DNA from: Bifidobacterium adolescentis ATCC 15703
GTDB lineage: Bacteria; Actinomycetota; Actinomycetes; Actinomycetales; Bifidobacteriaceae
Assembly: GCF_000010425.1 (NCBI RefSeq)
Contig: NC_008618.1
Coordinates: forward strand, 2,025,646 to 2,089,645
Direction: 5' to 3'
DNA: 64,000 nt
Every line of letters begins with the position of its first letter. Position 1 is the first letter of the stretch. The notes below the pieces were generated by a model that was not told the DNA's origin, did no database searches, and worked only from the letters and a program-made list of their open reading frames with translations. Below are positions 1 to 9,126 of the stretch, in pieces. The position numbers and the translations under genes were made by a program.

Positions 1-765
1 GATCTTTGCCTTGCCGTTGACCACCGGGTGGGTGTTGATGTTCATCGACGGGGAGCCGATGAAGCCAGCGACGAAGACGTTGGCCGGACGATCGTACAGC
101 TCAGTCGGAGCGCCGACCTGCTGCAGAATGCCGAGCTTGATGACGGCGATACGATCACCCATGGTCAGAGCTTCGGTCTGATCGTGGGTCACGTACAGGG
201 TGGTGACACCCAGCTGACGCTGCAGAGCAGCGATCTGGGTACGGGTCTGCACACGGAGCTTGGCGTCGAGGTTGGACAGCGGCTCATCCATGAGGAAGAC
301 CTTCGGCTCACGGACGATTGCACGGCCCATAGCCACGCGCTGACGCTGACCACCAGACAGAGCCTTCGGCTTACGATCGAGGTACTCGGTCAGGTCGAGG
401 ATCTCAGCGGCCTTCTCGACGCGCTTGCGGATCTCTTCCTTCGGGGTGCCGGCGATCTTCAGGGCGAAGCCCATGTTGTCGGCGACGGTCATGTGCGGAT
501 ACAGAGCGTAGTTCTGGAACACCATTGCGATGTCGCGGTCCTTCGGCTGCATCGTGGTGACGTCCTTGCCGCCGATGAGGATGCGTCCCTTGTTGACCTC
601 TTCGAGGCCTGCGAGCATACGCAGGGTCGTAGACTTACCGCAACCAGACGGGCCGACCAGCACCAGGAATTCGCCATCCTTGATGTCGAGGTTCAGATCA
701 TCCACAGACGGCTTGTCATTGCCCGGGTAGATACGAGTAACATGGTCGAATACGACTTCTGCCAT
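1..765 (-). CDS. Sugar ABC transporter ATP-binding protein, MsmK/UgpC type (partial, 3' end outside window)
   Basis: The first 255 codons of an ATPase that powers carbohydrate importers from the cytoplasmic face. The ATG at 763-765 is preceded by AAAGGA. Visible motifs in order are Walker [10 protein letters not shown], the Q-loop in [12 protein letters not shown], the signature [14 protein letters not shown], Walker [17 protein letters not shown] and the switch His in YVTHDQTEA. This is the MalK/MsmK/UgpC family, whose members often serve several sugar transporters. No permease or binding protein lies beside it here, which fits a stand-alone shared ATPase. The regulatory C-terminal OB domain is cut off by the window edge, so the substrate cannot be inferred. 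Confidence 0.95.
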   Translation of the reverse strand, partial: MAEVVFDHVTRIYPGNDKPSVDDLNLDIKDGEFLVLVGPSGCGKSTTLRMLAGLEEVNKGRILIGGKDVTTMQPKDRDIAMVFQNYALYPHMTVADNMGFALKIAGTPKEEIRKRVEKAAEILDLTEYLDRKPKALSGGQRQRVAMGRAIVREPKVFLMDEPLSNLDAKLRVQTRTQIAALQRQLGVTTLYVTHDQTEALTMGDRIAVIKLGILQQVGAPTELYDRPANVFVAGFIGSPSMNINTHPVVNGKAKI

Positions 766-1094
766 GATTTGTCATCCTTTCAGAGGCAGGTACGTGCCTC
801 ACGATCCGTTGTAAAGGGATTTTTGTTCGGTGCCCATCCTCGCGGCTTACTACTTTGACAAAGCCACAATTCAAAGCGTTTACTTATTGGTTGGTTTAGC
901 GAAGATCTCTTCGTTGAGCCATGACCTACTATACACACCCAAACCGAATCGTCAATGCGTGTCGCGGGTTTTCACCGCTCAAAACAGTCTATTAGGGGGT
1001 TATCATCCCCTCAAATCGATGGTTTTTCATCACAATATCCTCATTCCGCGAGAGAATGGACGGTAGTCTGAACGGTGAGACGTGGAGGTTCATC

Positions 1095-1811
1095 GTGCGC
1101 AATATCCGAATCGGAGTCGTCGAGGACGACCCTGCAAGCTGCCAATTGGTACTCGATTACCTCAATCGCTACCAAAGCGAGACCGGCGAGCAATTCACCG
1201 TCTCCGTATTCGACGACGGCGCGCGCATCGTGGAGAAATATGCCCCCGTTTACGACATTCTGCTGCTCGATATTGAAATGAAGGAGATAGACGGCATGGC
1301 CGCCGCCCGCCGCATCCGCGAACGCGACGACAACGTCGTGATCATCTTCATCACCGCGGCCCCGCAATACGCCATCAGCGGCTACGAAGTGCGCGCCCTG
1401 TCCTACCTGCTCAAACCGCTGCCATGGTTCGCGTTCTCGCAGGAGCTCAAGAAATCGATCGACATGGTGCGCCGCAACGGCGACGATTCCATGCTCATCG
1501 AAACCGGCAAGGGGCAGATGAGGATGAATCTCACGGACATCCTTTATCTCGAGTCGATCCGGCACACCATCGTCATCCACACGCTTGACGGCAAATACTC
1601 TATCAACGGCACACTCAAAGACATGGAAGCCAAGCTCGCCGACCGGCACTTCTTCCGCTCGAACTCCTGCTATCTGGTCAATCTCAAGCATGTGACGGGC
1701 GTTGCCGACCAGGATTGCATCATGTCCGACGACGAGCGGCTGCGCGTGAGCAGACCACGGAAGAAAGCGTTCCTCGCCGCCTTGGCCGACTACATGGGCG
1801 GCGGCCGATGA
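1095..1811 (+). CDS. LytTR-family response regulator
   Basis: Transcriptional response regulator of 238 residues. The N-terminal receiver domain (about residues 3-120) has the acidic pair E10/D11-D12, the likely phosphoacceptor D59 in LLLDIEM, the Thr of FITAA and the conserved Lys of LLKPL. The C-terminal part (about 140-236) reads as a LytTR DNA-binding domain, with the ILYLESIRHTIVIHT strand and the FFRSNSCYLVNLKHV motif. I chose the GTG at 1095 because GGAGG lies 6 nt upstream; an in-frame upstream ATG at 1056 has no ribosome site. It overlaps the kinase gene by an ATGA, so the two are translationally coupled. This family often controls peptide or cell-density responses. Confidence 0.93.
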   Translation: MRNIRIGVVEDDPASCQLVLDYLNRYQSETGEQFTVSVFDDGARIVEKYAPVYDILLLDIEMKEIDGMAAARRIRERDDNVVIIFITAAPQYAISGYEVRALSYLLKPLPWFAFSQELKKSIDMVRRNGDDSMLIETGKGQMRMNLTDILYLESIRHTIVIHTLDGKYSINGTLKDMEAKLADRHFFRSNSCYLVNLKHVTGVADQDCIMSDDERLRVSRPRKKAFLAALADYMGGGR

Positions 1812-3148
1812 TCACCAACGCGCTGCCCGACATCCCCCGTTCGTACACCGCCATCTGCGAATGGGCGGCATGCGTGGTGTATATCGCGGTACTGTTCCGC
1901 CGCGTGCCGCCGCGCCGCTCCGTCGTTGTGAGCGCAATCGGACTGGCGGCGCTCATCGCCGTGCAGTATTTCGACGGCAGCATGCCGATCTGGTTTTGGA
2001 TCGTCGGCATGCTGCTCGCCTTCGGCTGCATGTACCTGACGATTCTGTTCGGCGCCGGCACCGGCAAACGCGAAGGACTGTACATCACGGCGCGCGCGTT
2101 CGTACTGGCCGAACTGGTGGCGTCGCTGCATTGGCAGATCGTCACGTTCATCGGCATGCGCAACGGCCGATTCGCGGATTACGATTGGCATGCCGTCTTA
2201 CTGCTCGTTGCCACCTACGCATTGTGTTTCGGCCTGGCCTGGCTGGTAGAACGCGGCAATTTCAGCCAGACCGCGCCCACGTTGCCGACGGCTTCCGCGG
2301 CGACCGCGACGGTGGCCATCACGATCGTCACCTTCGCCATGAGCAACCTGAGCTTCATTTCGACCAATACGCCATTCTCCGGTTCGATGGGCCAGGAAAT
2401 CTTCTACATCCGCACACTGGTGGATTTCTGCGGATTCGCGATTCTATACGCGCAACAGGAGCAGGCTCGGCGCATTGAAGCGAGCGCGGAAATCGCGTCA
2501 ATCAACGCGCAGCTGGAAAGCCAACATCAGGAGTACCTGCAGTCGAAGGAGAACATCGAATCGCTTGGTCGGCTCGCGCACGATCTGAAGCATCAGATCG
2601 CGGCATTGCGTGCCGAAGTCGATCCGGAGCATGCGGCGGCAGGATTCGAGCAGTTGGAGAAGTCGGTGCAGCGCTACAGCGCCCAGCAGCATACCGGCAA
2701 TCCCGTGCTTGACGTCATCCTCACCACAAAAGAGCGCACTTGCGCCGATCGCGGCATCAGTTTCACCGCCGTAGCGGATGGGTCGCTCTTATCCAACATG
2801 TCGTCGATGGATATCGCTTCGCTGTTCGGCAATGCGATCGACAATGCGATCGAAGCCACGTCGAAGCTGGCCGATCCGGAACAGCGGCTCATCAAACTGG
2901 CATTGTTCGAGCAGAATTCCTTCACCGTGGTCCGCATCGAGAATTATTACGATTCGCGGCTGAAGAAAGATGCCGAGGGCAATCTGCGCACCACGAAGCG
3001 CGATGACCAGCATCGGCATGGCTTCGGCGTGAAGTCGATTCGGCACATCGCGCAACAGTACGGCGGCGAGGTGACGATCCGCACCAACGACCACTGGTTC
3101 GTACTCACCGTGCTGCTTCCCCGTCAGACCGGCCTGATGGCCATGTGA
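1808..3148 (+). CDS. Sensor histidine kinase, AgrC/GHKL type
   Basis: Membrane sensor kinase of 446 residues, partner of the LytTR regulator just upstream (ATGA overlap at 1808-1811). The first ~210 residues hold about six hydrophobic segments, followed by a coiled linker and a phosphoacceptor motif HDLKHQ with His about residue 258. The ATP-binding domain shows the N-box in SLFGNAIDNAIEA (about 338) and a G-box in HGFGVKSIRHIAQQYGG. This arrangement is that of AgrC/ComD-like HPK10 kinases, many of which sense peptides, but no AgrB/AgrD-like genes are visible nearby, so the signal is unknown. Confidence 0.92.
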   Translation: MITNALPDIPRSYTAICEWAACVVYIAVLFRRVPPRRSVVVSAIGLAALIAVQYFDGSMPIWFWIVGMLLAFGCMYLTILFGAGTGKREGLYITARAFVLAELVASLHWQIVTFIGMRNGRFADYDWHAVLLLVATYALCFGLAWLVERGNFSQTAPTLPTASAATATVAITIVTFAMSNLSFISTNTPFSGSMGQEIFYIRTLVDFCGFAILYAQQEQARRIEASAEIASINAQLESQHQEYLQSKENIESLGRLAHDLKHQIAALRAEVDPEHAAAGFEQLEKSVQRYSAQQHTGNPVLDVILTTKERTCADRGISFTAVADGSLLSNMSSMDIASLFGNAIDNAIEATSKLADPEQRLIKLALFEQNSFTVVRIENYYDSRLKKDAEGNLRTTKRDDQHRHGFGVKSIRHIAQQYGGEVTIRTNDHWFVLTVLLPRQTGLMAM

Positions 3149-3173
3149 GGATTGCGAGCCGGCAATGCGAAGG

Positions 3174-4496
3174 CTAACGATCTGCAGCTTTCGCCCGCGG
3201 TAGATGCCAAGCGGCAAGCGGCTTGGCCAGACGGGAGGCGGTGAACGCGCTGACGGCCACCGCAAGGCCGATTGGCACGAACAGGTTAATCGGAGCGTCA
3301 GCCAACTCCATCACCAGGCAAATCGCCATCAACGGCGCCTGCTGCGAGGCGGCAAGCAGCGCGCATGCACCCAGCAGCGCATACATGCCGATCGAATTCG
3401 TGTGGAACACCTGCATCCAAAGAATGCCCAGAATCGCGCCTCCGGAAGCGCCCAATGCGATGCCCGGCTGCAACACGCCACCGGAAGCGCCGGAACGAAT
3501 CGTCATCAACGTGACGATCGCCTTGGCCACGAAAGACAGCAGCAACACCGGAATAACGGCCAGATCGGCCTTCGAGGAGAAGCTCAGCTGCGCGGCGGCG
3601 CGGCCATTGCCCATCACCTGCGGCACGGCGATCGCCACAACGCCCGTCAGCAGGCCGGCAAGCGGCATCATCCACAGAATGCCCGCTCCGGACGGCTTGT
3701 TTTTCTCCGCCCACTGGGAGCCGCGGCGGAACAGCGCGCCGGCGACGCCAAGCATCAAGCCGGCAATCAGCGCGAACACCATGTAGTCGGGGGTAAACAG
3801 GCCATTCGCCTTGCCGATCAAATAGAACGTGTGCGTGCCCTTGACCAGGCTCGCCACCCATGAGGCGAGCGCCGAGCAGGCGAACGCGAGCGTGACCGTC
3901 TCGAGCGTCACGTCGGCGAGCAGGATCTCCACCGCAAAGAACGTGCCGGCAAGCGGCGCGTTGTAGACTCCCGCGAGACCGGCCGCGGCGGTAATGGCCA
4001 CCAGCATACGCGTGTCCTTCGCGCCGAGACGCACCCAGCGGGCGAATCGCTGGCCGAACATCGCGCCAAGCTCGCGCGGAGCCACTTCGCGGCCGATCGA
4101 CATGCCGGTACCGACGATAAAAATCTGCAGCAGCACATGTACGATGGTCTGCCAGACCGGCATCAGCGCACCACCGACGGCTTTCTTGACGGATGGCACT
4201 GTTGTGGTACGCGTGCGCAGCAGCCACCAGATCACGGCCGCGATGGAGGCGCCGACCGTCACGGAAATCGCACGACGGATGGCAGGCACGTTGAAGGGAC
4301 CGGATTCATGCGCATTCTCGATGTATCCAAGCGCGAAACGCTCGACTTGGTACAGCATAAGTGTCAGCAGGCCCGCGGCCGCGCCAATGGCGATGCCGAC
4401 GATGGCCACCGCAGCGATCAGCCCCGGAATACGTCCGATAGTCGGCTGCTGTTCCGTCTCGTCCTGCGATTGCTCCGACACCATTGCTTCTCTCAC
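3174..4496 (-). CDS. ClC-family chloride channel or H+/Cl- exchanger
   Basis: Polytopic membrane protein of about 440 residues. ClC hallmarks are GREVAPRELGAMFG, equivalent to the GREGP filter segment with the gating Glu retained, and GASGGVLQPGIALGASGG near the C-terminal half. No cytoplasmic CBS domains are present, as in short bacterial ClC proteins. It converges on the kinase gene with only 25 nt between stops and no clear terminator. The start is uncertain: GTG at 4496 has GAGG 11 nt upstream, while ATG at 4484 has GAGAGAAG very close to it. Role in acid or anion homeostasis is inferred from the family. Confidence 0.9.
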   Translation of the reverse strand: MREAMVSEQSQDETEQQPTIGRIPGLIAAVAIVGIAIGAAAGLLTLMLYQVERFALGYIENAHESGPFNVPAIRRAISVTVGASIAAVIWWLLRTRTTTVPSVKKAVGGALMPVWQTIVHVLLQIFIVGTGMSIGREVAPRELGAMFGQRFARWVRLGAKDTRMLVAITAAAGLAGVYNAPLAGTFFAVEILLADVTLETVTLAFACSALASWVASLVKGTHTFYLIGKANGLFTPDYMVFALIAGLMLGVAGALFRRGSQWAEKNKPSGAGILWMMPLAGLLTGVVAIAVPQVMGNGRAAAQLSFSSKADLAVIPVLLLSFVAKAIVTLMTIRSGASGGVLQPGIALGASGGAILGILWMQVFHTNSIGMYALLGACALLAASQQAPLMAICLVMELADAPINLFVPIGLAVAVSAFTASRLAKPLAAWHLPRAKAADR

Positions 4497-5097
4497 GTTG
4501 CGTGTACCTCGTCTTCAGTCCGTCTCATCGGTTCGTATTACCGCATCACCATCGTTCCACCCACGGCGGATTTATGCGCCAATATCCCCCACCAGAACAT
4601 GAATTCCAATGTCAGTCACACAACTTGCGTCTGCATAGTGAACGGCCGATCAGGCTCGTCGTCCTCGGCAACAAGGCCGGCCACATCCGCCAAACACCAT
4701 AAGGCGTACAGCGGCAGATTCATCGGCGGCAAATATATTGGAATATATAGCATTCAAGACACAAGATGCGCAAAATAGACAATTTCAAATCGCCGTTTTT
4801 GCACAAAACAGATAATTTCCGCCACAGCCAAAGACAAGGAAATCAAACCTCCGCCACACCAGGGAAAGCGCAAATCCGCAATGTGAAACGCAGAAGAGTT
4901 ACGTGCATGGCTCGCATGTTGAAAACATGAGCAACCATGAGCACCAGAGAAGGAATCCACCCGTAACACAACCGCCGCAGTCCGGAAATATTGGCGTCAT
5001 GTTCCTGTTTTGCCGTTTTCATAAGCGTGATATCGATGGAATCGCAATATTCGTTCGGCTCATTCGAAGCATCAACGCAATACGGAAAAGAGAAGCC
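4497..5097. other. Intergenic region, no supported gene
   Basis: About 600 bases, more AT-rich than the surroundings, between the ClC gene and a small ORF. Several reading frames are open, but none shows a ribosome site with bifidobacterial codon bias. It presumably holds the ClC promoter. I see no tRNA, terminator or convincing repeat. Confidence 0.5.
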
Positions 5098-5301
5098 ATG
5101 GCCAGCATCAGCACAACCGCGCAAGCGATCCCGCAAACGCCGCCGCAAACCCCATCACACCCTTCGATGCCTATTTCCAGCACCGTCAAAGCCGTACCCC
5201 GCTCCGGCATCCGCGACGTGTTCGACCGCGCACTCGCCGGCGATGCGGATGAGCTGCGCGAAGGCCTGCGTCGGCTGCGCTCATTCGCGGAACAGATATG
5301 A
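5098..5301 (+). CDS. Small hypothetical protein, 67 residues
   Basis: Unrecognised small ORF. ATG at 5098 follows GGAAAAGAGAAG at good spacing. The N-terminal half is rich in Pro, Ser and Thr; the C-terminal half (DVFDRALAGDADELREGLRRL) reads as an amphipathic helix. Third positions in the C-terminal half are mostly G or C, like real genes here, which argues for coding. It ends directly at a strong hairpin at 5305-5338 that mainly serves the opposite-strand operon. The intervening protein has no Cys, no membrane segment and no known motif. A non-coding explanation remains possible. Confidence 0.45.
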   Translation: MASISTTAQAIPQTPPQTPSHPSMPISSTVKAVPRSGIRDVFDRALAGDADELREGLRRLRSFAEQI

Positions 5302-5338
5302 AAAGCCCGTCCAGGGAAAAGGGAAGACCTGGACGGGC
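5301..5338 (-). terminator. Rho-independent terminator of the GH3-gtrA operon
   Basis: Perfect 11-bp stem GCCCGTCCAGG/CCTGGACGGGC (5305-5315 with 5328-5338) followed on the minus strand by TTTT. It lies 32 nt past the gtrA-like stop. Confidence 0.85.
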
Positions 5339-5370
5339 ACAAGGAAGGGAAGAGAGAAATCAGTGCAGAC

Positions 5371-5946
5371 TTACTTGGCGGCCTCCTTCTTGTCGTCGCT
5401 CTTCGGCATGACCCAGAACTTGAGCAGCGGATAGCTGACGATCACGGCAAGCAAGGTGTTGACCACGGATGCGATCGTGCCTGCGATGCCGGCGTTCATG
5501 CCCCATCCCTGGCACAGACCGGTCACGTAGCCCGGCAGCACAAGGTTCACCACCACGATGATCACGGCGAGGATCACATACTTCCAAGCGGCGTCCTTGA
5601 AGCTGGAGTCGGACTTGAAGACCCACTTCATCTGCACGAAGAAGTTCACCACCTGCGCAAGCACCTCGGCAAGCAGGAAGGTGAGGAATCCACCCAGACC
5701 GTTGCCCTTGGTGTCATAGTTGAAGATCAGGAAGTGGAACGGCTGCGTGAGCCCCAAGCTGGAGATGAAGATGGCGGTGCCGATCCACGTCACCACGAAA
5801 CGGGTGATGGTGGAGATGTTCGACAGCACATTGAACAGGATGAACTCCCAGATATTCGGATGATCCTTGATCCACTGGCGAATCGGTCCGACCTTCTTCT
5901 CGCCGGCAGCGGTTTCGGCCGGCTTCGCAGCATTGTTGTCAGTCAT
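5371..5946 (-). CDS. GtrA-like polytopic membrane protein
   Basis: 191 residues with about four hydrophobic segments (WEFILFNVLSNISTITRFV, FLTFLLAEVLAQVVNFFVQ, YVILAVIIVVVNLVLPGYV, GTIASVVNTLLAVIVSYPLL) and charged ends, matching the GtrA/DPMS small flippase-like family in layout. The MKWVFKSD junction after the second segment also resembles that family. The start overlaps the GH3 stop by 8 nt and uses AAAGGAG inside the GH3 gene, so the two are one operon. GtrA proteins are linked to lipid-linked sugar transfer; whether this one supports the beta-glucosidase or an envelope sugar step is not visible. Confidence 0.75.
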   Translation of the reverse strand: MTDNNAAKPAETAAGEKKVGPIRQWIKDHPNIWEFILFNVLSNISTITRFVVTWIGTAIFISSLGLTQPFHFLIFNYDTKGNGLGGFLTFLLAEVLAQVVNFFVQMKWVFKSDSSFKDAAWKYVILAVIIVVVNLVLPGYVTGLCQGWGMNAGIAGTIASVVNTLLAVIVSYPLLKFWVMPKSDDKKEAAK

Positions 5947-8374
5947 GGTTCAGCTCCTTTGCGGTGCGCTTGTTGGCGGATTGGTTGCGGAAGAAGCCGG
6001 CGATCACGCCGCCCAATCCGCGGAAAGTATGCCCGTTGGCGATGTTCACGATGGCGTCGACCATCGCCGAGTCGACCATGCCTTGGGTCATCTTGCTCAT
6101 GGCGCGAGGCGGCATGTTCAGGATGAACAGGGTGTTCAGATCCGGCGAGCCAGTCTTCTGGCGGATCTTCGCTTCGCGCTTGGTCAGTGTCTTGGCGACG
6201 GTACGCGCCACGAAGCCCTTGGAATCCACCCACGACATGATCGGATCGTTGACGCCGAACGTCGTCGGCTTGCCGGGGGCAAGCACCTCATGGCCGAACA
6301 GCACGGCCATTTCGGCGTCGGTCACGTCCTTGACCTGTCCGGTCAGATAGTGGCCAAGCGCAGGATCGGCGGCGCAATCGGCGGTCGTGCAATCGCCGGC
6401 CACGGTGTGAGGAATCGCAAGCGGCAAATGCTCCGCATTGTCGCCGACCAGCAGCGTCCATTCGCCGCTTTCCGTCTTCCATGCATTGGCGGCAACATCG
6501 AAATGACGGAACGTGTAGCGGTCGAAATCGATATGCACACTCTTGCTTTCATGCGCGGCCAACTCTACCTTGACGAAGCCCTTCAGCTCACGGTCGGGAT
6601 GGAGCACGCCACCCTGCGGCGCGCGCACATACAACTGGGCCACGGTGGAGCCGGCGACATCGGAATCATTGGTGACGACGAAATCCACACCGGTCGCGGT
6701 GGCGGTGATCGCGCTGTACGTGAACGTGGAGTAGCTCAGACCGTAGCCGAACGGGAAGCGTACGGGCACGCCCACGGTCTCGTAATAGCGGTAGCCGACG
6801 AACGGGCCCTCGCGGTAGATCGCGTCACGCCCGATGGCCGGATACCAGCCGGAGCTTGGGCAATCCTCGTATTGCATCGGCCAGGTTTCGGCCAAATGTC
6901 CGGATGGGTTGACTTCGCCGGTCAGCGCGCGCACGGTGGCGGACGCGCCGGCCTGGCCGGACAATCCTACGTACAGCATGGCCGCAACATCGTTGAACCA
7001 CGGCAATTCCACCGGGGAACCGGCGACGAGCACGATCACCACCGGCTTGCCGGTCTTCGCCAACGCCGTTACGAGATCGTTCTGCGCCTGCGGAATCGCC
7101 ATGGTGGATCGGTCAAGGCCTTCGGATTCGCTGCGTTCGTCGAGGCCAACGACGGCCAGCACCACATCCACGGCGTCCTTCTTGGCGAGCGCGACGGCGT
7201 CGTTCAGCAGCACCTCATCCGACTTGCCTTGGCGGTCGTAGCCCTGCTCGTAGCCGGCCAATACCAGTCCTTCGGCGTTCTTGACCTCGTCGAGGATGTT
7301 CTCCTCCTTGGTGGCGTTCACCTTGGATGAGCCGGAACCCTGATAGCGTGCGGTCGCGGCCATATCTCCGATGACGGCCACGCGAGTGCCCGGCTTGAGC
7401 GGCAGCGTGGCGGCGTCGTTCTTCAGCAGCACGCTGGAATGTTCCGCGACCGTTCTGGCGATATCATGGTGCGCCTTCGCGATGTCGTCCGACAGCAGAT
7501 CGTCGCGGCCGACGCCGACGAGCTTGGTCGCCGCCGCGATTTTGGCGACTTCCGCGGCACGCTTGTTGATGTCCGCCTCGGCGAGCGCGCCCGCTTTGAC
7601 CGCGCCTTCCAGCTCGCGCACGGAGGTGAAACCTGGCGACGGCATTTCCAGCGAGCCGCCGGCTTTGACGGCTGCGACGGCGGAGTTGGAGCCGCCCCAA
7701 TCGGAGACGACCATGCCGTCGAAGCCCCATTCGTCGCGCAGGATCTCCTGCAGCAGATGCTTGTTTTCGTGGGCGTAGACGCCGTTGACCTCGTTGTAGG
7801 AGGTCATGATGCTCATCGGCTTGGCCTCGCGCACGGCGATTTCAAAACCGGTCAGATACAATTCGCGCATGGTACGTTCGTCCACCACGGAGTTGCTGGC
7901 CTGGCGGCGCAGCTCCTGGCTGTTGACCGCGAAATGCTTCGGGCATGCGGAGACGCCGTTGCTCTGGATGCCGCGAATAAGGCCGGCGGCCATACGGCCG
8001 GCGACGATCGGATCTTCCGAATAGTACTCGAAGTTGCGTCCGCACAGCGGGTTGCGTTTGATGTTCATGCCCGGTCCAAGCAACACGTTCACGTCGAGAT
8101 CGTGAGCTTCCTTGCCGAGCGCCTCGCCCATCTCTTCGGCGAGCGCCGGATCCCAGGTGTTGGCCACGGTGCAGGCGGTCGGGAAGCAGGTGGCCGGCTT
8201 GGATGCGCCGATGCCGAGGTGGTCGCCTTCGCCAAGCTGCCTGCGCACGCCGTGTGGGCCGTCGCTCATGACGAAGCCGGGAATGTCGGCGCGATCGTTG
8301 CCGCGCGAATCCCATTCGGATCCGCCGGACAGCATCGCCGCCTTTTCAACGATCGAAAGATCTTCAAGTTCCAT
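5939..8374 (-). CDS. GH3 beta-glucosidase
   Basis: Glycoside hydrolase of 811 residues that would remove beta-linked glucose (or related sugars) from short oligosaccharides. The N-terminal barrel contains GPGMNIKRNPLCGRNFEYYSED, the KHFAVNSQE element and the nucleophile D225 in VVSDWGG. The second alpha/beta domain has SEGLDRS with the probable acid/base region, followed by a fibronectin-III-like domain (YVRAPQGGVLHPDRELKGF). No signal peptide is seen, so it acts in the cytoplasm on imported sugars. An extra ~70-residue helical tail follows the FnIII domain. RBS GAGGGAG precedes ATG 8374. It is the first gene of an operon with the GtrA-like gene. Confidence 0.93.
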   Translation of the reverse strand: MELEDLSIVEKAAMLSGGSEWDSRGNDRADIPGFVMSDGPHGVRRQLGEGDHLGIGASKPATCFPTACTVANTWDPALAEEMGEALGKEAHDLDVNVLLGPGMNIKRNPLCGRNFEYYSEDPIVAGRMAAGLIRGIQSNGVSACPKHFAVNSQELRRQASNSVVDERTMRELYLTGFEIAVREAKPMSIMTSYNEVNGVYAHENKHLLQEILRDEWGFDGMVVSDWGGSNSAVAAVKAGGSLEMPSPGFTSVRELEGAVKAGALAEADINKRAAEVAKIAAATKLVGVGRDDLLSDDIAKAHHDIARTVAEHSSVLLKNDAATLPLKPGTRVAVIGDMAATARYQGSGSSKVNATKEENILDEVKNAEGLVLAGYEQGYDRQGKSDEVLLNDAVALAKKDAVDVVLAVVGLDERSESEGLDRSTMAIPQAQNDLVTALAKTGKPVVIVLVAGSPVELPWFNDVAAMLYVGLSGQAGASATVRALTGEVNPSGHLAETWPMQYEDCPSSGWYPAIGRDAIYREGPFVGYRYYETVGVPVRFPFGYGLSYSTFTYSAITATATGVDFVVTNDSDVAGSTVAQLYVRAPQGGVLHPDRELKGFVKVELAAHESKSVHIDFDRYTFRHFDVAANAWKTESGEWTLLVGDNAEHLPLAIPHTVAGDCTTADCAADPALGHYLTGQVKDVTDAEMAVLFGHEVLAPGKPTTFGVNDPIMSWVDSKGFVARTVAKTLTKREAKIRQKTGSPDLNTLFILNMPPRAMSKMTQGMVDSAMVDAIVNIANGHTFRGLGGVIAGFFRNQSANKRTAKELNHD

Positions 8375-8853
8375 GGGTTCTCCCTCGCACTAGGTGTTGC
8401 CAAAACCTGCTTTGCCGAGCCTGCCCTGTCCGCTCCGCCCGACTGCGCTGTTTTCTTGCGATTTCCCGCTGCCGTACCGCGCTGCATCGCACCGTGCCGC
8501 ACGCGGGATTTCGCCGCTAGTTTGATTGAACCAGCTTTTGCGATGCCATCACCGCCGTATTACACAACCTGTCGTTTTGCTCGCACAATCGGCATATGGG
8601 CGCGGTGAAGAGGGTATGCGGTGGCGCAGAACGCGCATAAAATCGCATCGTTCCATTTTGCAATCGATGGCAAGCGTTTCGATATGCGTATATCGTTGCA
8701 ATTTCAAGCGACTCGCCGATATTGATACCTTTTTGCGCAAGCGCTATCATACTTAACGAAAGTAAGTTTTGCTGACTTTTCTTCAATGCGGAACATGCTT
8801 TGATCACTCAACGCGGAGAGCGATGTTTCGCAGCGCACAGAAAGGATAATGAG
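8375..8853. other. Divergent intergenic region, no supported gene
   Basis: About 480 bases between the GH3 gene and the small membrane protein, holding promoters for both directions. A short inverted repeat GCGC-AA-GCGC near 8736-8745 sits close to the plus-strand genes and could be a regulator site, but this is weak. No ORF here has a ribosome site plus coding bias. Confidence 0.4.
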
Positions 8854-9042
8854 ATGCGCGACCAGCAAAGCAGCGACACGAGCATCGCCCTGGACGCCAA
8901 TACGGACGTCCAGCAGGAGGCCGATAAACCGGCAGTCAAGTGGAGGTACCTCTTCGGCTTCCTCGCCTGGACCGTGCTTAACGCCATCGTCATCGCACTG
9001 TGCGCTGGCGCGTCGGTCTTGACCATCAAGCGCATCAAGTAA
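8854..9042 (+). CDS. Small single-pass membrane protein, 62 residues
   Basis: Unrecognised protein with an acidic, hydrophilic N-terminal half and one hydrophobic helix (about residues 33-56, YLFGFLAWTVLNAIVIALCAG) ending in a short basic tail KRIK. The pattern predicts an inner-membrane anchor with the tail cytoplasmic. ATG at 8854 follows AAAGGA. It lies 84 nt upstream of the GH31 gene, with a weak hairpin between them. It could be an accessory to sugar uptake or simply a membrane peptide; nothing decides this. Confidence 0.65.
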   Translation: MRDQQSSDTSIALDANTDVQQEADKPAVKWRYLFGFLAWTVLNAIVIALCAGASVLTIKRIK

Positions 9043-9049
9043 TTCAAAC

Positions 9050-9083
9050 GGGACCGTACCGTCGCATATGATGACACGGTCCC
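9050..9083 (+). terminator. Hairpin between small membrane protein and GH31 gene
   Basis: 8-bp stem GGGACCGT/ACGGTCCC with an 18-nt loop and no clear T tract, so at best an attenuating or weak terminator. Confidence 0.35.
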
Positions 9084-9126
9084 AATCCAGTTCTCCCGAT
9101 TTTTCCCACACTCAAAGGAGCCCCAC

